A stretch of 64,000 nt of DNA from Streptomyces composti (GTDB lineage Bacteria; Actinomycetota; Actinomycetes; Streptomycetales; Streptomycetaceae): NCBI RefSeq assembly GCF_012034205.1, contig NZ_JAATEM010000014.1, forward strand, positions 1-64,000. The letters run 5' to 3'. A program made the translations under genes and the position numbers. Positions 46,224-54,001 of the stretch are shown here, one piece after another. Numbering within the stretch: the first letter of the stretch is position 1; every line of letters begins with the position of its first letter. Below the pieces are notes generated by a model, which ran no database searches, was not told the origin of the DNA, and worked only from the letters and a program-made list of their open reading frames with translations.

Positions 46224-47567
46224 ATGGTGGAGACCGCAGGCGGGGGGCCGCAGGACGGCACCGCTGAGGTGCTCGACCGTCCGCTGCCCGACGGCGTGCG
46301 CCGCCGTGTGGTGCAGATCGTCTCCGCCGGATTCGGGCAGCTGACCGTCTCGGAGCTGCCCGCCCAGCTGCGGCAGTTCGCGCGCTTCACCCCGAACCGC
46401 AGAGCCAAGTTCGCGGGCAACGCCATGGCCGCCGCGCTGGAGACCGACCCGCTGTTCCGGCAGCGGATCGGGGAGAAGCTCAGAGAGGCCCAGCCGGAAC
46501 TCGCCGGCGCTCTCGACTCCGGCTCCCCGCCCCCGGCCGCGGATCCGCTCGACGTGGCGGCCGCGGCCTATGTTCTGCGCCCGCCGGGCTGGGTGAAGCT
46601 GGTGACCGCCGCGGGCGAGGAGGCCCGGCGGGCCGACGCCGAGCGTGCCGACGAGGAGATGCGGGCCGAGGTGGAGCGGCTGCGCGCCGAGCTGGCCCGG
46701 GCCCGCGAGCACACCAAGTCGGAGACCGAACGGCTGCGCGGCGAGCTGGAGACGGTCCGCAAGGAGGCCGAGTCGCTGCACCGCAAGCTCCGCAGCGCGC
46801 TCAGCGACGTCAAGCGAGGCGAGGCGGCGCTGCGCAAGCTGCAGGGCGAGATGGAGACCGTGCGCGCCGAGGGGCAGGCGCAGGTGTCCGCCGCCGAGAG
46901 CGAGTCCCGGCGGCTCAAGGCCCGCCTCGGCGAGACCGAGGCGGCGCTCGAGGCGGCCCGCCGGGCGGCCCGGGAGGGCCGCAGCGTGGAGGACATGCGG
47001 GTGCGGCTGCTGCTCGACACCGTCCTGGACGCCGCCCAGGGGCTGCGCCGCGAACTCGCCCTGCCGCCGGTGTCCGTGCGGCCCGCCGAGACCGTGGACG
47101 CCGTGGAGCCGGGCCGGATGACCCCGAAGGACATCGCCGCCCGCGCCCTCTCCGAGAACGATCCGGCCATCCTGGACCAGCTGCTCGCGCTGCCGCAGGC
47201 CCATCTGGTCGTCGACGGCTACAACGTCACCAAGACCGGCTATCCCCAGATGCCCCTGGAGAAGCAGCGGCTGAGGCTGCTGGGGCAGCTGGCCCAGCTC
47301 GCCGCGCAGACCGGCGCCGAGGTCACCTGCGTCTTCGACGGGGCCGAACTGGCCGCGCCGGTGCTGCTGGCCCCGCCGCGCGGGGTGCGGGTGCTGTTCT
47401 CCAAACCCGGGGTCACCGCCGACGAGCTGATCCGCCAGCTGGTGCGCGCCGAACCGCCGGGCCGGCCCGTCATCGTGGTCTCCACCGATCGGGAGGTCGC
47501 CGACGGGGTCGCCCGCGCCGGCGCACGCCCGGTGGCATCGGCGGTGCTTCTCAAGCGGCTTTCCTGA
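46224..47567 (+). CDS. NYN (YacP-like) domain protein with coiled coil
   Basis: 447 residues. Residues 1-100 are helical (RRRVVQIVSAGFGQLTVSEL). Residues 135-260 form a long coiled coil rich in Glu/Arg/Ala. The C-terminal 130 residues are a PIN-like NYN domain starting LVVDGYNVTKTG (about 330), with acidic residues in CVFDGAE and VVSTDREVADG. YacP/Rae1-type NYN proteins are ribosome-linked or RNA-cleaving nucleases in other bacteria, so an RNA role is likely but unproven. No strong ribosome site precedes the ATG. Confidence 0.85.
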   Translation: MVETAGGGPQDGTAEVLDRPLPDGVRRRVVQIVSAGFGQLTVSELPAQLRQFARFTPNRRAKFAGNAMAAALETDPLFRQRIGEKLREAQPELAGALDSGSPPPAADPLDVAAAAYVLRPPGWVKLVTAAGEEARRADAERADEEMRAEVERLRAELARAREHTKSETERLRGELETVRKEAESLHRKLRSALSDVKRGEAALRKLQGEMETVRAEGQAQVSAAESESRRLKARLGETEAALEAARRAAREGRSVEDMRVRLLLDTVLDAAQGLRRELALPPVSVRPAETVDAVEPGRMTPKDIAARALSENDPAILDQLLALPQAHLVVDGYNVTKTGYPQMPLEKQRLRLLGQLAQLAAQTGAEVTCVFDGAELAAPVLLAPPRGVRVLFSKPGVTADELIRQLVRAEPPGRPVIVVSTDREVADGVARAGARPVASAVLLKRLS

Positions 47568-47613
47568 TCATCAGCACGTACCCAGCACGCACTCGGCAAG
47601 CGGCTTTCCTGAT
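47552..47613. repeat. 17-bp direct repeat spanning the NYN gene stop
   Basis: CAAGCGGCTTTCCTGAT occurs at 47552-47568, including the stop codon, and again at 47597-47613. The 45-bp offset suggests a local tandem duplication of the gene end. Confidence 0.85.
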
Positions 47614-47637
47614 ACTCGGATCACTTCCGTCCCCCGT

Positions 47638-47691
47638 GCAACGTAGCGTCCCTATGCCCGAATTGACGGAACCGTCACGCAACGTAGCGTC
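47638..47691. repeat. 13-bp direct repeat upstream of the first NlpC/P60 gene
   Basis: GCAACGTAGCGTC occurs at 47638-47650 and 47679-47691, a 41-bp offset close to four helical turns, about 70-150 bp upstream of the predicted promoter. It may be paired regulator sites. Confidence 0.6.
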
Positions 47692-47761
47692 AACCCGGCA
47701 TCACGGCAGGTGAGTTGAGGGTAAATAAACGCGCTGTAGCGGAGTTTTTGTGGCCGGGGAT

Positions 47762-47791
47762 TTGAACTGATCACAAGAACATCATTAGGGT
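47762..47791 (+). promoter_or_regulatory. Promoter of the first NlpC/P60 gene
   Basis: TTGAAC (47762-47767) and TAGGGT (47786-47791) with 18 nt between them match the housekeeping consensus well. They give a 5' leader of about 45 nt including AGAAGGAGC. Confidence 0.6.
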
Positions 47792-47841
47792 CTGCTCGAA
47801 CCCGCGACCGCGCGATCACTCTCGAGAAGGAGCTCGTCTCC

Positions 47842-48882
47842 GTGGCGTCCCACCGTCGTCCCAAGCAGCCGAGCCGCGCACGTGTGACCGTGCTCACCAC
47901 TGCCGCCGCTGCCGCTGTTGCCCTGAGCTCTCAGGCCGCCAACGCCGCTCCGAGCGAGAAGCCGAGCAAGGACGAGGTCAAGGCCAAGGTCGACAAGCTC
48001 TACGAGCAGGCCGAGAAGGCCACCGAGAAGTACAACGGGGCCAAGGAGAAGCAGGAGAAGCTCCAGAAGGAGATCTCCACCATCCAGGACGACGTGGCCC
48101 GCGGTCAGCAGGAACTCAACGAACTGCGCGACGGCCTCGGTGCGATGGCCAGCGCCCAGTACCGCAGCGGCGGCATCGACCCCTCCGTCCAGCTGCTGCT
48201 CTCCTCCGACCCGGACGACTACCTCGACAAGGCGTCCACCCTCGACCAGCTCAGCGGACAGCAGGTCGAGGCGCTGAAGAAGATCCAGGAGAAGCAGCGC
48301 GAACTCGCCCAGCAGCGCTCCGAGGCGGCCGAGAAGCTCAAGGACCTCTCCTCCACCCGCACCGAGCTGGGCAAGAAGAAGAAGGAGGTGCAGAGCAAGC
48401 TCGCCGCCGCGCAGAAGCTGCTCAACAGCCTCACCGCCGAGGAGAAGGCGCAGCTCGCCGAGGAGCAGAACCGCGCCAGCCGCGCCGCCGAGCGCGACGC
48501 CCTCAGCGCCAATGTGCCGCCCGGCTCCGGCCGCGCCGCCGCCGCCTTCGCCGCCGCGCAGAGCAAGCTCGGCAGCCCCTATGTCTACGGCGCCACCGGC
48601 CCGTCCTCCTTCGACTGCTCGGGCCTGACCTCCTGGGCCTACGCGCAGGCCGGCGTCCAGCTCCCGCGCACCTCCCAGGCCCAGACCGGTGCCGGCACCA
48701 AGATCTACTCGGTGGACCAGCTCAAGGTCGGCGACCTGGTCTTCTTCTTCAACGACCTGCACCACGTGGGTCTGTACGCGGGCAACGGCCAGATCATCCA
48801 CGCCCCGCGCACCGGCACCGTGGTGCGCTACGAGTCGATGAACACCATCGGCGGCCCGTTCATGTTCGGCGTCCGCGTCTGA
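47842..48882 (+). CDS. Secreted NlpC/P60 peptidoglycan endopeptidase
   Basis: 346 residues. A signal peptide (about 1-36, ending SSQAANAAP) is followed by a long coiled-coil domain (about 40-215) and a C-terminal NlpC/P60 domain. The catalytic Cys is in SSFDCSGLTSWAYAQ (about 257) and the His in DLHHVGLYAGNGQIIHAP. It cuts stem peptides in the cell wall, like RipA of mycobacteria; the coiled coil probably controls activity or binds partners such as FtsX. The GTG has AGAAGGAGC upstream. A paralogue follows. Confidence 0.95.
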   Translation: MASHRRPKQPSRARVTVLTTAAAAAVALSSQAANAAPSEKPSKDEVKAKVDKLYEQAEKATEKYNGAKEKQEKLQKEISTIQDDVARGQQELNELRDGLGAMASAQYRSGGIDPSVQLLLSSDPDDYLDKASTLDQLSGQQVEALKKIQEKQRELAQQRSEAAEKLKDLSSTRTELGKKKKEVQSKLAAAQKLLNSLTAEEKAQLAEEQNRASRAAERDALSANVPPGSGRAAAAFAAAQSKLGSPYVYGATGPSSFDCSGLTSWAYAQAGVQLPRTSQAQTGAGTKIYSVDQLKVGDLVFFFNDLHHVGLYAGNGQIIHAPRTGTVVRYESMNTIGGPFMFGVRV

Positions 48883-48890
48883 CGCACCCC

Positions 48891-48918
48891 GCACCCGGGT
48901 GGACGGACACCCGGATGC
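48891..48918 (+). terminator. Hairpin terminator between the two NlpC/P60 genes
   Basis: GCACCCGGGTG (48891-48901) and CACCCGGATGC (48908-48918) pair with one mismatch around a 6-nt loop, directly after the first gene. Confidence 0.75.
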
Positions 48919-49089
48919 CTCCGTTCGGGGGAATCACCACGTCGCCCGGGACACCTCGGCCCCGCCCGTGACCTGCGTCGCAGGCGGGGCGTCACCGTGC
49001 GTGGCGGCCGAGGTCGTTGGCCGGCATCGGGGCTCGGGGCTACTGTCTGCCGCGTTTCCCGTCCGCGAGCGGAAGGAGTGCGGCTTCCC

Positions 49090-50103
49090 GTGGGGTCCCA
49101 TCGCCGCCCAGCACCGTCCTCCGGTGTCGACCGGGGGGCCACCGTCGCCGTCGGTCTGCTCTCCGCGGCGGCCGCCGCCCTGGCCGCCGTGCCGGCCGCC
49201 GCCGCACCCGCCGACGACACCCGCTCCGAGGTGGACCGCCTCCACCGGCAGGCCGAGAAGGCGATCGAGGCGTACAACAGGGCCGACGAGCGGGCCGACC
49301 GGCTGCGTGGGCAGATCCGCACCGCCCAGGACGAGATCGCACGACAGCAGGAGCGGGTCAACACCCTGCGGGAGTCGCTCGGTTCGCTCGCCGGGGCCCA
49401 GTACCGCTCCGGCGGCCTCGACCCCTCCCTGGAACTGCTCTTCTCCGACGACCCGGCGGACTACCTCGACAAGGCGTCCGTGCTGGACCGGATCACCGGA
49501 CGCCGGGCCGGACAGCTCCGGACCCTGCACCAGGCGCTGCGCACCCTCGCCCAGGAGCGTTCCGCCGCGGCCGGCAAGCTGTCCGAGCTGGAACGCAGCC
49601 GCAAGGCCGCCGCCGCGCACAAGCGGACGGTCGAGCGCAAGCTCGCCGAGGCGCGGCGGCTGCTCGGCTCCCTCCCCGGCGCCGAGCGCGCCGCCTACGA
49701 ACGCGCCACCCGCTCCGGCCGCGACGACCTCGGCCTGCCCGGCGCCGCCCCCGCCTCCTCCCGCGCGGCGGCGGCCCTCGCCGCCGCCCGCTCGGCCCTC
49801 GGCAGGCCCTACGTCTGGGGCGCCAACGGGCCCTCCGGCTTCGACTGCTCAGGGCTGACCCAGTGGGCCTACCAGCAGGCCGGGGTGTCCCTGCCGCGCA
49901 CCTCGCAGGGCCAGCGGTACGCCGGCCGGCAGATCCCGCTGTCCCAGGCGCGCCCCGGCGACCTGGTGATCTACCGCTCCGACGCCGGCCATGTCGGTAT
50001 GTACGCGGGCAACGGTCAGGTGATCCACGCCCCGTACCCCGGCGCGCCGGTGCGGTACGACCCGGTCGGCATGATGCCCGTCTCGTCGGTCACCAGGGTC
50101 TGA
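49090..50103 (+). CDS. Second NlpC/P60 peptidoglycan endopeptidase
   Basis: 337 residues with the same layout as its neighbour: signal peptide (about 1-38), coiled coil (about 42-200) and NlpC/P60 domain with SGFDCSGLTQWAYQQ (Cys about 251) and AGHVGMYAGNGQVIHAP. The two proteins share matching motifs throughout (AQYRSGG.DPS, DYLDKAS.LD), so they arose by tandem duplication. The GTG at 49090 is preceded by GGAAGGAG at somewhat long spacing (11 nt). A terminator separates it from the first copy, so it has its own promoter. Confidence 0.92.
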   Translation: MGSHRRPAPSSGVDRGATVAVGLLSAAAAALAAVPAAAAPADDTRSEVDRLHRQAEKAIEAYNRADERADRLRGQIRTAQDEIARQQERVNTLRESLGSLAGAQYRSGGLDPSLELLFSDDPADYLDKASVLDRITGRRAGQLRTLHQALRTLAQERSAAAGKLSELERSRKAAAAHKRTVERKLAEARRLLGSLPGAERAAYERATRSGRDDLGLPGAAPASSRAAAALAAARSALGRPYVWGANGPSGFDCSGLTQWAYQQAGVSLPRTSQGQRYAGRQIPLSQARPGDLVIYRSDAGHVGMYAGNGQVIHAPYPGAPVRYDPVGMMPVSSVTRV

Positions 50104-50129
50104 CCACACGGGGCGGGCGCCCCTACCCT
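50100..50129 (+). promoter_or_regulatory. Promoter for a leaderless start (metallopeptidase gene)
   Basis: CTGACC (50100-50105) and TACCCT (50124-50129) are 18 nt apart. The -10 ends seven nt before the GTG at 50137, so the message should be leaderless. Confidence 0.5.
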
Positions 50130-50136
50130 CGGAAAG

Positions 50137-51327
50137 GTGGCTGGTCGAAGGCGGGTGTCGGGGGCGTCGGTGGTGGCGCTGTGTCTGCTGCTCGTCGCCC
50201 TGGTGGCGTGCGGCGGACCGCCGGCCGCCGACTCCGCGCGAGCCGAGGTGCAGTCGCTGCTCGACCGGCGGGCCCGCGCCGTCCTCGACCGCGACCCCGT
50301 GGCCTACGCCCGCACCGGCGACCGCACCGGCTACGACCGGCTCAGCGCCGTACCGCTGGCCGACTGGTCCTACCGGGTCACCGCCGTGCGGCGCTCCGGC
50401 GACACCGCCACCGCCCAGGCCGACCTGAGCTACCGCGTCCGGGGCCACGACCGCGCCCCGGTCACCACCGCCCGCACCCTGCGGCTGAGCCGCGGCGCCG
50501 ACGACCGCTGGATCGTCGACTCCGACCGCCCCGCCCGCAAGGCCGGCCAGCAGCTGTGGGACCAGGGCACGGTGCGCGTGGCCCGGGGCGAGCGCAGCCT
50601 GGTGCTGGGCGTGGGCCGGCCCTCGGACCAGCTGCGCGACTACGCCGAGCTCGCCGACCGCGCGGTCCCCGCCGTCTCGGACGCCTGGGACCGCCCCTGG
50701 CCCCGCCGGGTGGTCGTCCTGGTCCCGGAGTCCCTGCAGGGCATGGCGGGCCTGCTGAACTCGCCCGCCTCCTCCTACCGGGGCATCGCCGCCGTCACCA
50801 CCGGCGAGACCGGCACCGGCAGACGGGCGCCCGCGGACCGGGTCATCGTCAACCCGGACGCCTTCGGCCTGCTCGGCGACTCCGGCCGCCGGGTCGTCCT
50901 CACCCACGAGACCACCCACGTCGCCACCCGCGCTCACACCACGGCCGCCACCCCGCTGTGGCTCTCCGAGGGCTTCGCCGACTGGGTCGGCTACCGCAGC
51001 GGTGCCCGCACCCCCGCCGAGGCCGCCCCCGAGCTCGCCTACGCCGTCGGCCGCGGTGACCTGCCCACCGCCCTCCCCGCCGACGAGGACTTCGGCTTCT
51101 CCGGCGACGCCGACCGCCTCGCCCGCGCCTACGAGAGCGGCTGGCTCGCCTGCCGCCTGATCGCCGACCGCTGGGGCGAGGACCGCCTCGGCGAGTTCTA
51201 CCGCGCCGTGGGCGCCCACGACCGGCGCGAAGGAGCCGTCGAGTCCGCCATGAAGAGCGTCCTCGGCACCACCCCCGAGGCCTTCACCGCCCAGTGGCGC
51301 GACTACCTGCGCGCCGAACTCGGCTGA
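50137..51327 (+). CDS. Membrane lipoprotein zinc metallopeptidase, gluzincin type
   Basis: 396 residues. The lipobox LLVALVAC anchors Cys near 25. An NTF2-like N-terminal half (about 35-155) precedes a gluzincin metallopeptidase domain. The zinc motif is VVLTHETTHVAT (HETTH, about 258) with the third ligand Glu in WLSEGFADWVGY (about 279). It would act outside the membrane. The substrate is unknown, but the neighbouring cell-wall hydrolases suggest envelope protein processing. An internal GTG at 50155 is an alternative start. Confidence 0.87.
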   Translation: MAGRRRVSGASVVALCLLLVALVACGGPPAADSARAEVQSLLDRRARAVLDRDPVAYARTGDRTGYDRLSAVPLADWSYRVTAVRRSGDTATAQADLSYRVRGHDRAPVTTARTLRLSRGADDRWIVDSDRPARKAGQQLWDQGTVRVARGERSLVLGVGRPSDQLRDYAELADRAVPAVSDAWDRPWPRRVVVLVPESLQGMAGLLNSPASSYRGIAAVTTGETGTGRRAPADRVIVNPDAFGLLGDSGRRVVLTHETTHVATRAHTTAATPLWLSEGFADWVGYRSGARTPAEAAPELAYAVGRGDLPTALPADEDFGFSGDADRLARAYESGWLACRLIADRWGEDRLGEFYRAVGAHDRREGAVESAMKSVLGTTPEAFTAQWRDYLRAELG

Positions 51328-51351
51328 TCCTCCTGCCCTCCCGCACCGGTC

Positions 51352-52596
51352 TCAGGAGGACGGGACGCCCGCCCGCGGAGCACGGGTGCGGTGAGCCGGG
51401 GCGGGGGAGGACGGAACGGGGCGGGGAACCGTGTCGGTCCACAGGCGGCGGGCCGCGAGCACGGAGGCGGCGACCAGCAGGCCGTTGCGCAGGAAGAGGA
51501 GGGTGATGCCGAGGGCGTCGCTGCCGACCACCTCGGCGAAGAAGACGGGGAACTCCAGCACCGTGACCGGGCAGGCGGCCAGGACCAGGACGGCCGGGAG
51601 CGTCATGCGGCTGCCGCGGAAGCACAGGCACACGGCGGCGAGGCCGACCAGCCAGACCATGTACTGGGGGCTGATCACCCGGCTGGTGGTGGTGAACAGC
51701 AGGACGGCCGTGAAGGCCGCGTCGGCGACGGTGTGCGCCTCGAAGCGGGCGGCCAGCATCCGCCACAGCAGCAGCCAGGCCAGCGCCATCCCGGTGAGGG
51801 CCAGCGCGCCCGTGCTCACCCAGGACACATGCGGTCCGAGAAACTCCACCGAGCCGTAGTTCAGCAGCACCTTGCCGTCCCAGCCGTGGTGCCGGGCGAC
51901 ATGGAAGACGAGGGCGCCCAGCGACTCCACCTCGGTGCCCCGGTCCCGCTGGAAGGTGAGGAAGGCGAAGGAGCCCGGCATCAGCATCGCGAACACGGCG
52001 GCGACGGCGGCCGCGGCCGCCAGCGCCGACGTCCAGGTGCGGCGCCGGCGCGCCCCGAGCAGCAGCATCGCCGGCCACACCTTCAGCATCGCCCCGAACC
52101 CGGCGAGCGCCCCCATCAGCCGAGGGTGCCGGGCGCCGGCCACCACCGCGGCCACCGCCACCGCGGTCACCATCACGTCGTAGCGCGCGTACACCGTCGG
52201 CCCGAGCAGCGGCACGCCCGCCACCCACATCCACGCCCCGCGCCGGGACCGGCCGGCCCGCCGGCCCGCGTGCACCAGCAGCGCCAGCGTGACCGCGTCG
52301 GCGAGGCAGGCCAGCACGAAGAACGCGGTGGCGTACTCGAGGAACGGCAGCAGGCCGGGGGAGAGGATCGCCAGCGCGGCGGCGGGCGGGTACTGCCAGG
52401 TGACGTCGTCCAGCGGGAACGTTCCCTCGCGCAGGACGCCGTACCAGCCCTGATAGATCACGGACACGTCGCTGGTGACGTCCGGCCCCGGAAAGGTGAT
52501 CACCTTCAGGACGAACAGCAGCAGCGCGGCGCGGGTGAGCCCCCAGACGGTCAGGAGCCCGGCGAGGGCTGCCCCCCGTGCGGCCGTCGTCTTCAC
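51352..52596 (-). CDS. GT87-type polyprenyl-phosphate-dependent mannosyltransferase
   Basis: 414 residues with ten or more membrane helices. DVTSDVSVIYQGWYGVLREG near the N-terminus carries the acidic residues expected of GT-C enzymes, followed by TWQYPPAAALAILSP. The later SRVISPQYMVWL is typical of actinobacterial GT87 alpha-mannosyltransferases. These use polyprenyl-phosphate mannose outside the membrane to extend phosphatidylinositol mannosides or lipoglycans (PimE, Rv2181). It is divergent from the pimB-like gene by 111 bp, which supports this role. The GTG start at 52596 has GACGAGA upstream. Confidence 0.86.
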   Translation of the reverse strand: MKTTAARGAALAGLLTVWGLTRAALLLFVLKVITFPGPDVTSDVSVIYQGWYGVLREGTFPLDDVTWQYPPAAALAILSPGLLPFLEYATAFFVLACLADAVTLALLVHAGRRAGRSRRGAWMWVAGVPLLGPTVYARYDVMVTAVAVAAVVAGARHPRLMGALAGFGAMLKVWPAMLLLGARRRRTWTSALAAAAAVAAVFAMLMPGSFAFLTFQRDRGTEVESLGALVFHVARHHGWDGKVLLNYGSVEFLGPHVSWVSTGALALTGMALAWLLLWRMLAARFEAHTVADAAFTAVLLFTTTSRVISPQYMVWLVGLAAVCLCFRGSRMTLPAVLVLAACPVTVLEFPVFFAEVVGSDALGITLLFLRNGLLVAASVLAARRLWTDTVPRPVPSSPAPAHRTRAPRAGVPSS

Positions 52597-52693
52597 GCGA
52601 TCTCGTCCCGTCGTCCTCGGGGGCTGCTGACCGGCCCATGATGTCCCGAGAAGCCGTGCGGGTGCCAGCAAGCCCGCCTCCGGCCGGGTCGGC

Positions 52694-52699
52694 TAGGGT
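52694..52699 (+). promoter_or_regulatory. -10 box for a leaderless start (pimB-like gene)
   Basis: TAGGGT ends eight nt before the ATG at 52708, with no ribosome site between. Confidence 0.5.
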
Positions 52700-52707
52700 C
52701 GGCGGCG

Positions 52708-53850
52708 ATGCACAAGACCCTGATCGTGACCAACGACTTCCCGCCCCGCCCCGGCGGCATCCAGGCCTTCCTGCACAACATGGCGCTGCGCCTGGACCCG
52801 GACCGGCTGGTCGTCTACGCCTCCACCTGGAAGCGCTCCCGGGAGGGCGTCGCGGCCACCGCCGCCTTCGACGCCGAGCAGCCCTTCACCGTCGTACGCG
52901 ACCGCACCACGATGCTGCTGCCGACCCCCGGCGCCACCCGGCGGGCCGTCGGCCTGCTGCGCGAGCACGGGTGCACCTCGGTGTGGTTCGGCGCGGCGGC
53001 CCCGCTCGGGCTGATGGCACCGGCGCTGCGCCGCGCGGGCGCCGAGCGGATCGTGGCCACCACCCACGGTCACGAGGCCGGCTGGGCCCAGCTGCCCGCC
53101 GCCCGGCAGCTGCTGCGCCGTATCGGCGAGGCCACGGACACGATCACCTACCTCGGCGAGTACACCCGCTCCCGGATCGCCACGGCGCTCTCGCCCGAGG
53201 CGGCCTCCCGGATGGTGCAGCTGCCGCCCGGCGTCGACGAGAAGACCTTCCACCCGGCCTCCGGCGGCGACGAAATCCGCTCCCGGCTCGGGCTGACCGA
53301 CCGTCCCGTCGTCGTCTGCGTCTCCCGCCTGGTGCGCCGCAAGGGCCAGGACACCCTGATCCGGGCGATGCCCGCGATCCTGGCGGCCGTGCCCGACACC
53401 GTGCTGCTGATCGTCGGCGGCGGACCCTACGAGAAGGATCTGCGCCGCCTCGCCCGTGAGACCGGCGTCGCCGGCTCCGTCCGCTTCACCGGCCCGGTCC
53501 CCTGGGAGGAACTGCCCGCCCACTACGGCGCCGGCGACGTCTTCGCCATGCCCTGCCGCACCCGGCGCGGCGGCCTCGACGTCGAAGGTCTCGGCATCGT
53601 CTACCTCGAGGCCTCCGCCACCGGCCTGCCCGTCGTCGCCGGCGACTCCGGCGGCGCGCCCGACGCCGTCCTCGACGGCGAGACCGGCTGGGTCGTCCGC
53701 GGCGGCGACGCCTCCCAGACCGCCGACCGCATCGTCGCCCTCCTCGACGACCCGGCCCTCCGCCGCAGAATGGGCGAACGCGGCCGCGCCTGGGTCGAGG
53801 AACGCTGGCGCTGGGACCTCCTCGCCGAGCGCCTCAGAACCCTGCTGTAG
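52708..53850 (+). CDS. pimB: GDP-mannose-dependent alpha-mannosyltransferase, PimB' family (GT4)
   Basis: 380 residues. The GT-B N-terminus VTNDFPPRPGGIQAFLHN, the middle ATTHGHEAGWAQLPAARQLL, PPGVDEKTF and CVSRLVRRKGQDTLIRAMP, and the C-terminal FAMPCRTRRGGLDVEGLGIV with the E(x7)E sugar-nucleotide motif closely match, from memory, M. tuberculosis Rv2188c. It adds the second mannose to phosphatidylinositol mannoside on the cytoplasmic face. As in mycobacteria, it is convergent with a fadD15-type gene. Confidence 0.92.
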   Translation: MHKTLIVTNDFPPRPGGIQAFLHNMALRLDPDRLVVYASTWKRSREGVAATAAFDAEQPFTVVRDRTTMLLPTPGATRRAVGLLREHGCTSVWFGAAAPLGLMAPALRRAGAERIVATTHGHEAGWAQLPAARQLLRRIGEATDTITYLGEYTRSRIATALSPEAASRMVQLPPGVDEKTFHPASGGDEIRSRLGLTDRPVVVCVSRLVRRKGQDTLIRAMPAILAAVPDTVLLIVGGGPYEKDLRRLARETGVAGSVRFTGPVPWEELPAHYGAGDVFAMPCRTRRGGLDVEGLGIVYLEASATGLPVVAGDSGGAPDAVLDGETGWVVRGGDASQTADRIVALLDDPALRRRMGERGRAWVEERWRWDLLAERLRTLL

Positions 53851-53948
53851 AGCAACGCCCTCAGGGCCGCGGTAAACGCGCGCCCGGCCCGGACACACCC
53901 GCACTCGCCCACGGCACCGAGACCCGGCGGCGCCGGAGTACGCGCAAC

Positions 53949-53977
53949 GGCGCCCCCGGAAGACTTCCGAGGGCGCC
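53949..53977. terminator. Bidirectional terminator between pimB and fadD
   Basis: GGCGCCCCCGGAAG (53949-53962) and CTTCCGAGGGCGCC (53964-53977) pair almost perfectly between two convergent genes. Confidence 0.75.
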
Positions 53978-54001
53978 GCGAGCCTGCAGGATCCCGAAGG
54001 G

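Noticed and set aside
47568..47841. Possible cyclic di-AMP (ydaO-type) riboswitch upstream of the NlpC/P60 gene
   Set aside because: Such switches precede some streptomycete cell-wall hydrolase genes, but the expected core sequences are not visible here. A plain promoter with a short leader explains the spacer.
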